NCBI GenBank assembly: GCA_900547035.1
Contig: URFM01000005.1
Location: forward strand, 1-64,000
Direction: 5' to 3'
Length of the DNA: 64,000 bases
Source: an uncultured Clostridium sp.
GTDB taxonomy: Bacteria; Bacillota; Clostridia; Lachnospirales; Lachnospiraceae
The notes beneath the pieces were generated by a model. It saw nothing but the letters and a program-made list of their open reading frames with translations, was not told the origin of the DNA and searched no databases. A program made the translations under genes and the position numbers. This document shows positions 9,299 to 18,443 of the stretch, one piece after another (the first letter of the stretch is position 1; every line of letters starts with the position of its first letter).

Positions 9299-10579
9299 AT
9301 GAGTAAAGAACGTTCATTGGGTACGGTCTGCATCCAGGGAGGATGGGAGCCGAAGAACGGCGAGCCCAGACAGCTCCCCATCTATCAGAGCACTACTTTC
9401 AAATATTCTACCAGTGAGCAGATGGGACGGCTGTTTGACCTGGAGGAGAGCGGATATTTTTATACCAGACTGGCTAATCCCACCAACGACGCAGTAGCGG
9501 CGAAAATTTGCCAGCTGGAGGGCGGAGTGGCAGCCATGCTGACCTCTTCCGGACAGGCCGCCAACTTTTACGCGGTGATGAACCTCTGCGAGGCCGGGGA
9601 CCATATCGTCAGCTCCGGAGCCATCTACGGCGGAACCACAAATCTGTTTACCGTTACCATTCCCAAGATGGGAGTGGAGTGTACCCTGGTGGATCCGGAC
9701 GCCTCTGAGGAGGAGCTGGAGAAGGCTTTCCGCCCCAACACCAAGGCCCTGTTTGCGGAGACCATCGCCAACCCGGCCCTGACAGTGCTGGATATCGAGA
9801 AATTCGCGGCGGTAGCTCACCGCCACGGAGTACCGCTGATTGTGGATAATACCTTTGCCACCCCCATCAACTGCCGGCCATTTGAGTGGGGCGCGGATAT
9901 TGTGACCCACAGCACCACCAAATATATGGACGGCCATGCGGCTACGGTGGGAGGCTGCATTGTGGACAGCGGCAATTTCGACTGGGAGGCGCATCACGAC
10001 CGGTTTAAGGGGCTGACGGAGCCGGATGAGTCTTACCACGGCATCATCTACACCCAGAAGTTTGGAAAACTGGCTTACATAACCAAGGCTACTTCCCAGC
10101 TGATGCGGGATTTGGGTTCCATTCAGTCTCCCCAGAACGCCTTTTTGATCAACATCGGACTGGAAACCCTGCACCTTCGGATGCCCCGCCACTGTGCCAA
10201 TGCCTTGGCAGTAGCCAGGTATTTGAAGTCCAGAGAGGATGTGGCCTGGGTTTCCTATCCGGGCCTTGAGGGAGACAAGTATTACGATCTGGCAAAGAAG
10301 TACATGCCGAACGGCACCTGCGGCGTCATTTCCTTTGGCCTTAAGGGAGGACGGCAGGCGGCGGCAGAGTTTATGGACAAGTTAAAACTATGCTCCATCG
10401 AAACCCATGTGGCGGATTCCAGGACAGCAGTGCTTCACCCGGCCAGTCACACCCATCGCCAGTTAAATGAGGAACAGTTGAAGGCGGCAGGCGTAGACCC
10501 GTCCATGATCCGGTTCAGCCTGGGGCTGGAAGATGTGGAGGATATTATTGAGGATGTCCGCCAGGCGCTTGAAAACTAG
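9299..10579 (+). CDS. metY: O-acetylhomoserine sulfhydrylase / aminocarboxypropyltransferase
   Basis: A 426-aa PLP enzyme of the Cys/Met metabolism family. It would make homocysteine from O-acetylhomoserine and sulfide, or take methanethiol to give methionine directly. The PLP-binding lysine lies in THSTTKYMDGH, the ring-stacking region in SSGQAANFYAVM, and the phosphate-binding segment in SRFSL-like IRFSLGLEDVEDI near the end. The length matches MetY (about 425 aa), longer than MetB/MetC (about 380). A strong AAGGAGGAA precedes the ATG. No S-box or T-box leader is visible. A terminator-like hairpin follows. Confidence 0.9.
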   Translation: MSKERSLGTVCIQGGWEPKNGEPRQLPIYQSTTFKYSTSEQMGRLFDLEESGYFYTRLANPTNDAVAAKICQLEGGVAAMLTSSGQAANFYAVMNLCEAGDHIVSSGAIYGGTTNLFTVTIPKMGVECTLVDPDASEEELEKAFRPNTKALFAETIANPALTVLDIEKFAAVAHRHGVPLIVDNTFATPINCRPFEWGADIVTHSTTKYMDGHAATVGGCIVDSGNFDWEAHHDRFKGLTEPDESYHGIIYTQKFGKLAYITKATSQLMRDLGSIQSPQNAFLINIGLETLHLRMPRHCANALAVARYLKSREDVAWVSYPGLEGDKYYDLAKKYMPNGTCGVISFGLKGGRQAAAEFMDKLKLCSIETHVADSRTAVLHPASHTHRQLNEEQLKAAGVDPSMIRFSLGLEDVEDIIEDVRQALEN

Positions 10580-10616
10580 AGAAAATTGCCCGTAACAATA
10601 CATCGCCCAGAGAACG

Positions 10617-10635
10617 GGCGCCAAGCTCGTAGCAA
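10617..10635. repeat. Dispersed short repeat, family B, copy 1
   Basis: On the minus strand this reads TTGCTACGAGCTTGGCGCC, related to GTTACGAGCACTTGGCG at 46768-46784 and GTTACGAGTACTTGGCG at 62169-62185, with two bases missing in the middle. Confidence 0.4.
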
Positions 10636-10640
10636 TGGGA

Positions 10641-10675
10641 GGCGGCAGGCTTTCAGCAGGAAAGCTCTGCCGCCC
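10641..10675 (+). terminator. Terminator after metY
   Basis: A hairpin, GGCGGCAG-GCTTTC paired with GAAAGC-T-CTGCCGCC around AGCAG, with a single-base bulge. The following tail (CTTGTTTATAAT) is only moderately T-rich. Confidence 0.55.
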
Positions 10676-10717
10676 TTGTTTATAATGAGTATTTGCCTGA
10701 CATATGGAGGAAAGAAC

Positions 10718-12274
10718 TTGAAGAAAAAATTGAGAGGCCTTCTGCGAATCATCTTTGGCCGTACGACTTATGTACTTTTGGCAATTCTTCTTCAGATTGC
10801 AATTCTGTTTATTCCGCTGCGCCTGATGGAAGAATATGTGGTTTATCTTTATGCCGCCTTTGTGCTGCTGGGGGCGGTGGCCGTAATCTATATTCTCAAT
10901 GAGCAGACGGACAGCAGCTTTAAGCTTGCCTGGGTGATACCGGTGCTGGTTTTTCCTGTATTCGGTGTAGCGCTCTATATCTTTGTCCATATCCAGATTA
11001 TTCCGAAACTGATGGCCGGACGTTTAAAACAGACCGGCAGCGAAATCCGGCCCTTTCTGGAGCAGGACGAGGATACGGCCCGTCAGGCGATGGAGGAGAG
11101 CAATGACGTAAAAGGGCTGATTCATTATATGAATCATTGGGCGGGGTATCCCATTTACCGAAATTCCTCCGTGGAATTTTTCACTTTGGGAGAGGATAAA
11201 TTCGAAGCTCTGAAGGCTGAACTAAAGAAAGCCAGACATTTCATTTTTATGGAATATTTTATTATTGAGAGGGGCATCATGTGGAATGCCATTCTGGAAA
11301 TCCTGGAGGAAAAGGTGAAGGAAGGCGTGGAGGTGAGGGTACTTTACGACGGCACCTGCTCTATGATGCTTCTCCCTTATCATTATCCTCAGGAGCTGGA
11401 GAAGAAGGGAATCCGATGCAAAATGTTTTCTCCGGTCAAACCCGTTCTTTCTACTCACCAGAACAATCGGGATCACAGGAAAATCGTAGTAATTGACGGG
11501 CATACCGGCTTTACGGGGGGAGTAAACCTTGCGGACGAATATATTAACCAGAAAATGCGGTTCGGCCACTGGAAAGATACAGCGGTGATGATTAAAGGGG
11601 AAGCGGTCAAAAGTCTTACCATGATGTTTCTGCAGATGTGGCATGTAGCGGAAAAGGATTATGAAAAAGAATATGACCGCTATCTGGCGCCGCCGGAAAC
11701 ATTCGCAGGTCTGCCGGGAGACAAAAGGGGATTTGTGCTGCCTTATGGCGACAGCCCCATGGACAAAGAGCGGGTGGGGGAGGAAGTCTATATGGATATC
11801 CTTAACCGGGCCAAGCGTTATGTTCACATTATGACGCCTTATCTGATATTGGACGATGATATGAAGAACGCTCTCTGCTTCGCGGCCAAGAGAGGGGTGG
11901 AGGTTATTATTATTATGCCTCACATACCGGATAAACTGTACGCCTACCTGCTGGCCCGGACTTACTATCCGGAACTGATTCAGGCAGGGGTGCGGATTTA
12001 TGAGTACACTCCCGGATTTGTCCACGCAAAGGAGTTCATCTGCGACGATGAAAAGGCAGTGATAGGAACCATTAATCTGGATTTCCGCAGTTTGTATCTT
12101 CACTTTGAATGCGGGGTCTATCTGTACCGCAACAGCGCCATTGTTCAGATGGAGAGGGATTTCCGGGAAACATTGGCGAAATGTGAAAAGATTACCTTAA
12201 AGGACTGCCGAAGCTATCCGTTTTTCAAGCGGCTGGCAGGCAGAACGCTGCGTCTGATTGCGCCGCTTATGTAG
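10718..12274 (+). CDS. cls: Cardiolipin synthase (phospholipase D family)
   Basis: A 518-aa membrane enzyme that joins two phosphatidylglycerol molecules into cardiolipin plus glycerol. Two hydrophobic N-terminal helices (about residues 8-60) are followed by two PLD catalytic HKD motifs: HRKIVVID and HAKEFICD, each with the downstream GG/GT signature (GGVNLADEY and GTINLDFRS). I use the TTG at 10718 because GGAGG stands seven bases before it, the lysine-rich start and length match the family, and the upstream reading passes through the metY terminator. The patatin lipase gene follows after 14 bases, so the two may act together on phospholipids. Confidence 0.9.
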   Translation: MKKKLRGLLRIIFGRTTYVLLAILLQIAILFIPLRLMEEYVVYLYAAFVLLGAVAVIYILNEQTDSSFKLAWVIPVLVFPVFGVALYIFVHIQIIPKLMAGRLKQTGSEIRPFLEQDEDTARQAMEESNDVKGLIHYMNHWAGYPIYRNSSVEFFTLGEDKFEALKAELKKARHFIFMEYFIIERGIMWNAILEILEEKVKEGVEVRVLYDGTCSMMLLPYHYPQELEKKGIRCKMFSPVKPVLSTHQNNRDHRKIVVIDGHTGFTGGVNLADEYINQKMRFGHWKDTAVMIKGEAVKSLTMMFLQMWHVAEKDYEKEYDRYLAPPETFAGLPGDKRGFVLPYGDSPMDKERVGEEVYMDILNRAKRYVHIMTPYLILDDDMKNALCFAAKRGVEVIIIMPHIPDKLYAYLLARTYYPELIQAGVRIYEYTPGFVHAKEFICDDEKAVIGTINLDFRSLYLHFECGVYLYRNSAIVQMERDFRETLAKCEKITLKDCRSYPFFKRLAGRTLRLIAPLM

Positions 12275-12288
12275 AAGGAGGCGGGAAA

Positions 12289-13176
12289 ATGGAGAAAAAA
12301 ACAGCAGAAGAAAACAAGATGATTCCAGGGGCGCTGGTCCTGGAAGGAGGCTCCATGCGCTGCCTGTTCACGGCGGGCGTGCTGGATGTGTTCCTGGAGA
12401 AGAACATGAATTTTGAATATGTAATCGGAGTCTCAGCCGGCTCTATGACCGGCATGAGCTATATTAGCCGTCAGCCGGGAAGAACGAAGGATGTGACCCT
12501 GGGCTTTGTAAAGGACTCCAGATACCTGAGCTTTCGCCGCCTGGTGCGGGAGCGTCAGATTTTTAATTTCGATTTTCTCTTTGGAGAGGTCAGCCATGAA
12601 CTGGTGCCCTTTGACTGGGAGACCTTTAACCGGTCGCCTCAGCGCTTTGTGGCGGTGGCTACCCGCTGCAAGACGGGCCAGCCGGAGTATTTCGAGAAGG
12701 GACGCTGCTCCGATCTGGAGGCGGCGGTGGCAGCATCCAGCAGCATGCCCATCCTTTCCCGGATGATTACCATTGACCACCGCCAGTATCTGGACGGGGG
12801 GCTGTCCATGCCCATTCCCTATGAACAGGCCATGAAGGAGGGGTATGAGAAGGTGGTTTTGGTTCTAAGCCGCAACCACGGCTACCGCAAGCCGCCCATC
12901 AGCCGCCTTCACCAGAAGGCCTACCGCAGATATTTCGGCCCTCTGCCCCAGCTTCTCGACTCCATTGAGGCGATTCCGGAGCGGTATAACCGCATGGAGG
13001 ATGAGATCGACCGGCTGGAGGAGGAAGGAAAGATGTTTGTAATCCGTCCGCCCAGACCGGTAACCGTATCGCGGCTGGAGCGGAACCGGAAAAACCTGGA
13101 AGCGCTGTATCGGGAAGGCAGGGAAGAAGGTGAGAAACGGCTGGAAGCTTTGAGGGCCTATTTGGGGCTGATTTAA
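12289..13176 (+). CDS. Patatin-like phospholipase
   Basis: A 295-aa lipid acyl hydrolase. It shows the oxyanion-loop glycines and arginine (EGGSMRCLF), the nucleophile elbow GVSAG with Ser49, and the catalytic aspartate in YLDGGLSMP near residue 169, so the Ser-Asp dyad is complete. It resembles bacterial patatins of the YjjU/RssA type, for which the substrate is usually unknown. GGAGG precedes the ATG, 14 bases after cls, so it is probably co-transcribed with cardiolipin synthase. No signal peptide is seen, so the protein should be cytoplasmic or loosely membrane-bound. Confidence 0.88.
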   Translation: MEKKTAEENKMIPGALVLEGGSMRCLFTAGVLDVFLEKNMNFEYVIGVSAGSMTGMSYISRQPGRTKDVTLGFVKDSRYLSFRRLVRERQIFNFDFLFGEVSHELVPFDWETFNRSPQRFVAVATRCKTGQPEYFEKGRCSDLEAAVAASSSMPILSRMITIDHRQYLDGGLSMPIPYEQAMKEGYEKVVLVLSRNHGYRKPPISRLHQKAYRRYFGPLPQLLDSIEAIPERYNRMEDEIDRLEEEGKMFVIRPPRPVTVSRLERNRKNLEALYREGREEGEKRLEALRAYLGLI

Positions 13177-13274
13177 AATTTTGCACATTTCCTTACATTT
13201 TGCCCACAGAATCTTCACAAACTCATGGTAAATTGACTACGGTTAAAAGGATACGTGAGGGAAAGGAGATTTCT

Positions 13275-14432
13275 ATGAGACGAGGTTACAAGCCAAGACG
13301 CTGTATGTATACGGTATTATCAGCGGTGGTGGGAAGTACTGCGTTAGCGCCTTACTGCGTGTATGCCAACACTTCCGCCGCCAATTTTCAAATGAGGGAA
13401 CAGGTGGTGGATCTGGTAGGAATTATGAGCGTTACCGATGCCACCGCTCAGGTGAGCCGGGCGGATTTCGCCGAGATGCTGGTAAAGGCATCCAGCTGGA
13501 GAGAAAATCTGACCAGTACGGCGGTGTCGGTATTTGCCGATGTACCGGCTTCCCATCCAAGCGCCATCTATATCCGGATTGCCGCTTCCCAGGGCTGGAT
13601 GACAGGATTTCTGGGCGGACTGTTTAAACCGGACGACTATATTACATATAAAGATGCAGTAAAGGCGATACTGGCTCTTTTGGGCTATACCGATGATGAT
13701 TTTACAGGGGATTTGGCTTCTTCCAGAATTTCTCAGTTTAATTATCTGGAATTGAATGAGGAGGTTACAAACCGTCAGGCGGACGAGGTCCTGAATCAGA
13801 CGGACTGCATGAATATTTTCTATAATCTGCTGAAAGCTACGCCCAAGGACGGCAGCACCATTTACGGAGCGGTTCTGGACTGTGAGCTGAACAACGACGG
13901 CGAAATCAATCCCATTACCATCCTGGACGACGAGCGCAGAGGCCCCATTCTGGTGCGGAAGGGCTTTTCCGTGGCGGATTCCGTTCCCTTCAGCACAACG
14001 GACGCCAATGTGTTCTTAAACGGCGTGGCCAGCGACCTGGCGGCGGTAACCCGGTCTCAGAGAGACTGCGGTTTCGCTGTGATCTACTACAATGTGAAGT
14101 CCAAGACGATCTGGGCCTATACCACCAGCGGCTGGGATGACGACGATGCGGAGAACTCCAGCTACATTCTCTTAAAGGGAGAGGTAAAGAGCATCTACTA
14201 CCAGTCCACGGATGTGATCACCCCCACCTCCATTGAGCTGGAAGTGGATCTGAACGATTCCTCCGATTCGGAGCTCATCGACAGCGACGGAAATATTACC
14301 GTAGCCCTGGATTCCTCGGAGCTTCAGTATGTATTCTCTATCTATGGAGATATTCAGGTGGGAGACGAGGTGGTTGTGGTCTGCCAGGGTTCCGGAAGCA
14401 GTTATACGGCCGTTGATGTTCTGGAGTATTAA
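13275..14432 (+). CDS. Exported protein with S-layer-homology-like N-terminal region
   Basis: A 385-aa protein with a signal peptide (MRRGYKPRRCMYTVLSAVVGSTALAPYC...VYA). Residues about 35-180 resemble S-layer homology repeats: VSRADFAEMLVKAS, FADVPASHPSAIYIRIAASQGWMTG and FKPDDYITYKDAVKAILALLGY match the usual RaeFa, FsDv and Fkpd pattern. This part would bind cell-wall polysaccharide. The acidic C-terminal half has no domain I recognise. AAAGGAGAT sets the ATG at 13275. It is followed after 15 bases by the MacA-like adaptor gene, so it may be a surface part or cargo of that export system (inference). Confidence 0.75.
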   Translation: MRRGYKPRRCMYTVLSAVVGSTALAPYCVYANTSAANFQMREQVVDLVGIMSVTDATAQVSRADFAEMLVKASSWRENLTSTAVSVFADVPASHPSAIYIRIAASQGWMTGFLGGLFKPDDYITYKDAVKAILALLGYTDDDFTGDLASSRISQFNYLELNEEVTNRQADEVLNQTDCMNIFYNLLKATPKDGSTIYGAVLDCELNNDGEINPITILDDERRGPILVRKGFSVADSVPFSTTDANVFLNGVASDLAAVTRSQRDCGFAVIYYNVKSKTIWAYTTSGWDDDDAENSSYILLKGEVKSIYYQSTDVITPTSIELEVDLNDSSDSELIDSDGNITVALDSSELQYVFSIYGDIQVGDEVVVVCQGSGSSYTAVDVLEY

Positions 14433-14447
14433 AAGGCGAGGTGCAGG

Positions 14448-16271
14448 ATGAAAATCAATTTTGGAAATGTGAAGGAGAAGATGGCAGGGATTGCTTCCGG
14501 ACTGCCTGTGTTCCGGAAAAAGAAAGAAGCAGAAGCCGAAGGGGGAAACGGCCAGAAGCCGGGGGGGAAGAAGCGCAAACCGAAGAAAAAATGGCTGAAG
14601 ATTGTGATTGCCCTGGTGTTGATTGCGGTGATTCTGATTTCTATTATGCTGTGGCGGTCCGCTCAGGCGAGACAGGCGGCCGCGGAGGCGGAAACGGTGA
14701 ATACGGCGGTGGTAACCCGTCAGAGCATTACCTCGGAGCTGTCATCCTCCGGAACGCTGGAGGCGGCGGCTACGTACAGCGTTACTTCCCTGGTGGAGGG
14801 CGAGATTATTTCCGCCAACTTTGAGGAAGGAGATCAGGTGGAGAAGGACCAGGTCCTCTATGAAATCGACCATTCCAGCATGGAATCGGAGCTGACCTCC
14901 GCCACCAACCGTCTGACAAGGGCCCAGGAGGATTTGACCGACGCCCAGGAAGACTATCAGGAGGCTTTGAACGATTACAGCGGAAACACCTATAAGGCTA
15001 CGGAATCCGGCTATATCAATACCCTGCATATCAGCGCGGGGGATAAGGTCAGCGGAAACGGCCAGCTGGCAGACCTTTACAGCGATGATGAGATGAAAAT
15101 CCGGATCCCCTTCCTTTCCGGGGAAGCGGCCTTAATCGGAGTAGGGAACGGGGCCACCCTGACGCTGGTGGATACTGGCGAGCAGATTGCCGGTACGGTG
15201 ACGGCGGTGGCAAACCGGGAGCAGGCGCTGACCGGAGGCCGGCTGGTGAAGTATGTGACCATTACCGTACAGAATCCGGGAGGACTGACGGACTCCATGA
15301 GAGCTACGGCCCAAATCGGGGAGTTTATCGGAAGTGAGGACGGGACGTTTACTGCCTCCATCGATACCACCATGGTAGCAGATTTGAGTACCACGGTAGA
15401 AGTGGAAAGCCTTCTGGTCAATGAGGGCGACTACGTCACCGAGGGAACGCCTATCTTCAGAATGACGGCCGATTCGGCTTCGGATTTAATCAAGAGCTAC
15501 ACGGATGCGGTAGAGCAGGCAGAGGAAAGCGTGGAATCAGCCCAGAGCAGTCTGGAAAGCACTCAGGACAGTTACGACAACTACACCATCACGGCGCCTA
15601 TTGCCGGTCAGGTGATTGCGAAGAACTATAACGTAGGAGAGACGGTAACCAGGGATTCCAGCAGCGAAACTACGCTGGCGATTATTTACGACCTCTCCAG
15701 CCTGACCTTTGAGATGTCCATCGACGAACTGGATGTTCAGGACGTGGAGGTAGGACAGAACGTTGTGGTAACGGCGGATGCCTTTGAAGGGGAAACGTTC
15801 TCGGGCACGGTAACAAATGTAAGCCTGGAGAGCAGCTATTCCAACGGAGTTACCACCTACCCGGTAACGGTGACCATGAACGACGGCCTGGATCAACTTC
15901 TGCCCGGCATGAATGTGGATGGCGTGATTACCCTTGACCAGGCGGACGATGTGCTGACCATACCGGTAGACTCCCTGATGAGAGGCAATCAGGTTTATGT
16001 GCAGGATTCCTCTGTTACGGAAGCGATGGGCTCGGTACCCGCAGGATTCCGGGCAGTGCAGGTGGAAACCGGCCTGATGAACGACAGCTATGTGGAAATC
16101 ACCAGCGGACTGGAAGAAGGCGACGTAGTCTATGTGGCTGAGTCTACCCAGACCAGCAGCTTCATGATGATGCCCGGCGGCGGTATGGGCGGCGGTCCCG
16201 GCGGCGGAGGCGGCATGGGCGGCGGTCCCGGCGGCGGAGGCGGCATGGGCGGCGGAGGCGGCCGCAGATAG
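14448..16271 (+). CDS. MacA/HlyD-type efflux adaptor with glycine-rich tail
   Basis: A 607-aa membrane-fusion-type adaptor. A basic cytoplasmic start is followed by one helix (about residues 45-67), then a lipoyl-like half (EGEIISANFEEGDQVEKDQVLYEID), an alpha-hairpin coiled coil rich in Ala/Glu, the second lipoyl half (ITAPIAGQVIAKNYNVGETV), beta-barrel and membrane-proximal domains. It would link the ABC permease to the outside of the cell in a Gram-positive. The last ~35 residues are almost only Gly, Met and Pro, made of two perfect copies of the ten-residue unit MGGGPGGGGG plus a partial one. The genes for the ATPase and permease follow directly. Confidence 0.88.
   Translation: MKINFGNVKEKMAGIASGLPVFRKKKEAEAEGGNGQKPGGKKRKPKKKWLKIVIALVLIAVILISIMLWRSAQARQAAAEAETVNTAVVTRQSITSELSSSGTLEAAATYSVTSLVEGEIISANFEEGDQVEKDQVLYEIDHSSMESELTSATNRLTRAQEDLTDAQEDYQEALNDYSGNTYKATESGYINTLHISAGDKVSGNGQLADLYSDDEMKIRIPFLSGEAALIGVGNGATLTLVDTGEQIAGTVTAVANREQALTGGRLVKYVTITVQNPGGLTDSMRATAQIGEFIGSEDGTFTASIDTTMVADLSTTVEVESLLVNEGDYVTEGTPIFRMTADSASDLIKSYTDAVEQAEESVESAQSSLESTQDSYDNYTITAPIAGQVIAKNYNVGETVTRDSSSETTLAIIYDLSSLTFEMSIDELDVQDVEVGQNVVVTADAFEGETFSGTVTNVSLESSYSNGVTTYPVTVTMNDGLDQLLPGMNVDGVITLDQADDVLTIPVDSLMRGNQVYVQDSSVTEAMGSVPAGFRAVQVETGLMNDSYVEITSGLEEGDVVYVAESTQTSSFMMMPGGGMGGGPGGGGGMGGGPGGGGGMGGGGGRR
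16184..16265 (+). repeat. 30-base tandem repeat encoding a Gly/Met/Pro tail
   Basis: Two adjacent 30-base units, identical apart from one base near the start, encode MGGGPGGGGG twice and are followed by a partial third (MGGGGG). The unit keeps the reading frame and lies inside the adaptor gene. Confidence 0.85.
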
Positions 16272-16281
16272 GAGGAGTTTC

Positions 16282-17037
16282 ATGACGGCTGATGTTCTGA
16301 AGGAGACGGCCCCGGCGGGTCAAATCGCCATGGGCCAGCCTCTGATCGAATTAAAAGATATCTATAAGATTTACTACCTGGGCGGTGAAGAGGTCAGAGC
16401 CAACGATGGAATCAATCTGACCATCTGCCGGGGAGAGTTTGTGGCAATCGTGGGAAAGTCCGGAAGCGGAAAATCTACCCTGATGAATATTATCGGAGCT
16501 CTGGATGTTCCTACTGAGGGAGAGTATTTTCTGGGCGGCGAAGATGTGGCGGTGATGTCGGACCGCCAGCTGGCCAGAATCCGAAACCGGATGATTGGCT
16601 TTATCTTTCAGCAGTATAACCTGCTGCCCAAACTGAACTTGCTGGAGAATGTGGAGCTGCCCCTACTTTACGGCGGGGTGTCTCCCACGGAGCGCAAGGA
16701 GAGGGCCATGGCTTCCCTGGCAAAAGTGGGACTGGCGGAAAAATGGCGGAACCTTCCCAACCAGCTTTCCGGAGGCCAGCAGCAGAGGGTGTCCATCGCC
16801 AGGGCTCTGGCGGGGGACCCTTCCCTGATTCTGGCCGATGAGCCGACCGGAGCCCTGGATTCCAAGACCAGCCGGGAGGTGCTGAATTTTTTGAAACAGC
16901 TGAATGAAGAAGGAAACACCATCGTGATGATTACCCATGACAACTCCATTGCCCTGGAGGCCCGGAGAGTGGTGCGTATCGCCGATGGAAAAATAACCTT
17001 TGACGGAGATGTGAAAGACTATGCTGCAATCCTTTAA
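16282..17037 (+). CDS. ABC transporter ATP-binding protein, MacB/LolD type
   Basis: A 251-aa ATPase. Walker A is VGKSGSGKST, the Q-loop FIFQQYNLLP, the signature LSGGQQQR, Walker B LILADEPTGALD, and the switch histidine is in MITHDN. These are the marks of the MacB/LolD/FtsE class that powers FtsX-fold permeases. The first ~18 residues are a short extension before the usual start. AGGAGG lies before the ATG. Its end overlaps the permease gene by 17 bases. With the adaptor and permease it forms a MacAB-like mechanotransmission exporter for peptides or other surface molecules. Confidence 0.92.
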   Translation: MTADVLKETAPAGQIAMGQPLIELKDIYKIYYLGGEEVRANDGINLTICRGEFVAIVGKSGSGKSTLMNIIGALDVPTEGEYFLGGEDVAVMSDRQLARIRNRMIGFIFQQYNLLPKLNLLENVELPLLYGGVSPTERKERAMASLAKVGLAEKWRNLPNQLSGGQQQRVSIARALAGDPSLILADEPTGALDSKTSREVLNFLKQLNEEGNTIVMITHDNSIALEARRVVRIADGKITFDGDVKDYAAIL

Positions 17038-18199
17038 ACTGGCCCTTCGCAGTATATGGGGCAATAAGATGCGGTCTTTTCTGACCATGCTGGGAATTAT
17101 CATTGGTGTGGCGGCGGTCATTATTCTGGTAAGCCTGGTAAACGGATATATGGGGAGCGTCGTGGAAAGCTTTGCCAGTATGGGCGTAAATCAGATTAAT
17201 ATCAGCGTAATCAATCTGAGTTCCCGGTCCCTTGATGTGGATGATATGTACGCTTTTTTCGATGAGAATACGGATTTGTTTGACGCCATCAGTCCCAACG
17301 TGACCATTTCCACTACGGTAAAGCACGGGGACGATTCACTGGAAACGACCAGTGTGGCCGGACGCAGTGAACAGTACCTGGATATTGAAGGGTATGAACT
17401 CCAGATGGGAAGAAATTTGACCTATTCGGATATCGTATCCAGACAGAAGGTATGTGTGGTAGGAGCCTTTGTGGCCCAGGAGCTCTACGGCAGCGCCGAG
17501 CAGGCGTTGGAGCAGACCCTCAAGGTAGGAGGATACGCCTTTAAGATTGTGGGGGTTGTGGAGGTTCAGGACGAGGATAATTTCGAGGAGGGAGGCACCG
17601 ACGATTTTGTCTGGATGCCCTACAGCGTGGCGGTGAAGATGTCCCGTGACGCGAATATCAGCAGCTATACATTTACGCTGATTGATACGGACGACGCGGA
17701 CGAGGCGACCACACGGATTGAAAGTTTTCTCTACGAGATTTTTCTGGATGAAGACTTGTACAATGTGACGGCAATGAGCGAAATGCTGGATTCTCTGAAC
17801 GAGCAGATTGCCATGATGAGCGGAATGCTGGGCGGCATCGCCGGAATCTCCCTCTTGGTGGCAGGCGTGGGCGTTATGAATATTATGCTGGTGTCCGTTA
17901 CGGAGCGCACGCGGGAAATCGGAATCCGAAAATCCCTGGGAGCCGACAAGGGCGTTATCATGCAGCAGTTTGTGATCGAAGCGGCGGTAACCAGCTCTAT
18001 GGGGGGAATCATCGGCATTATCATCGGCTGCATCGCTACCACGGCGGTGGGAGGCCTGGTGGGAATCAGCGCTACCCCTACGCCGGTTGCAATCCTGGTG
18101 TCCTTCAGCGTGTCTGTGGGGATCGGGCTGCTGTTCGGCTACATGCCGGCAAACCGGGCCGCGAATCTGAATCCCATCGACGCCCTGCGGAGTGAGTAA
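17021..18199 (+). CDS. FtsX/MacB-type ABC transporter permease
   Basis: A 392-aa permease with the MacB layout: one helix near the N-terminus (FLTMLGIIIGVAAVIILVSLV), a large extracellular domain (about residues 45-265), and three C-terminal helices (ISLLVAGVGVMNIML, the SSMGGIIGIIIGC segment and the last VAILVSFSVSVGIGLLFGY). The coupling-helix region RTREIGIRKSLGADKG contacts the ATPase. The gene overlaps the ATPase gene by 17 bases, which strongly suggests coupled translation. A terminator follows, and a two-component system gene pair is downstream and may control the operon. Confidence 0.92.
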   Translation: MLQSFKLALRSIWGNKMRSFLTMLGIIIGVAAVIILVSLVNGYMGSVVESFASMGVNQINISVINLSSRSLDVDDMYAFFDENTDLFDAISPNVTISTTVKHGDDSLETTSVAGRSEQYLDIEGYELQMGRNLTYSDIVSRQKVCVVGAFVAQELYGSAEQALEQTLKVGGYAFKIVGVVEVQDEDNFEEGGTDDFVWMPYSVAVKMSRDANISSYTFTLIDTDDADEATTRIESFLYEIFLDEDLYNVTAMSEMLDSLNEQIAMMSGMLGGIAGISLLVAGVGVMNIMLVSVTERTREIGIRKSLGADKGVIMQQFVIEAAVTSSMGGIIGIIIGCIATTAVGGLVGISATPTPVAILVSFSVSVGIGLLFGYMPANRAANLNPIDALRSE

Positions 18200-18228
18200 C
18201 GGGCTTGTTCCGCCGGGGATAAAACAGC

Positions 18229-18263
18229 AAAAAGGGCCTTGGCAAACGCTGGGGTCCTTTTTT
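18229..18263 (+). terminator. Terminator of the MacAB-like operon
   Basis: AAAAAGGGCC pairs with GGTCCTTTTT (one G-T pair) around a 14-base loop, ending in a T run. Confidence 0.8.
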
Positions 18264-18443
18264 GGCGACCTTTTTTTCAGGACCGGAAGGGAATATGGTT
18301 CTTTTCTTGTCCGGGAAAATGTGATAGGATAAAGAGGAACTTGAAATTTTACGAAAAATTTACACGCTCAAGGAGTGGATTTTACCTGTTTTTGATATAG
18401 TGAAACTGATTTGTAAGAACAGGGAAAGGCAGGACGTTAAGAA

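Noticed and set aside
16184..16265. A possible CRISPR-like or regulatory tandem repeat
   Set aside because: The units are adjacent with no spacers and encode an in-frame Gly/Met/Pro tail.
15537..16283. A 248-codon minus-strand frame rich in Ala and His opposite the adaptor tail
   Set aside because: It is the antisense of the GGC-rich tail of the MacA-like gene and has no start signals.
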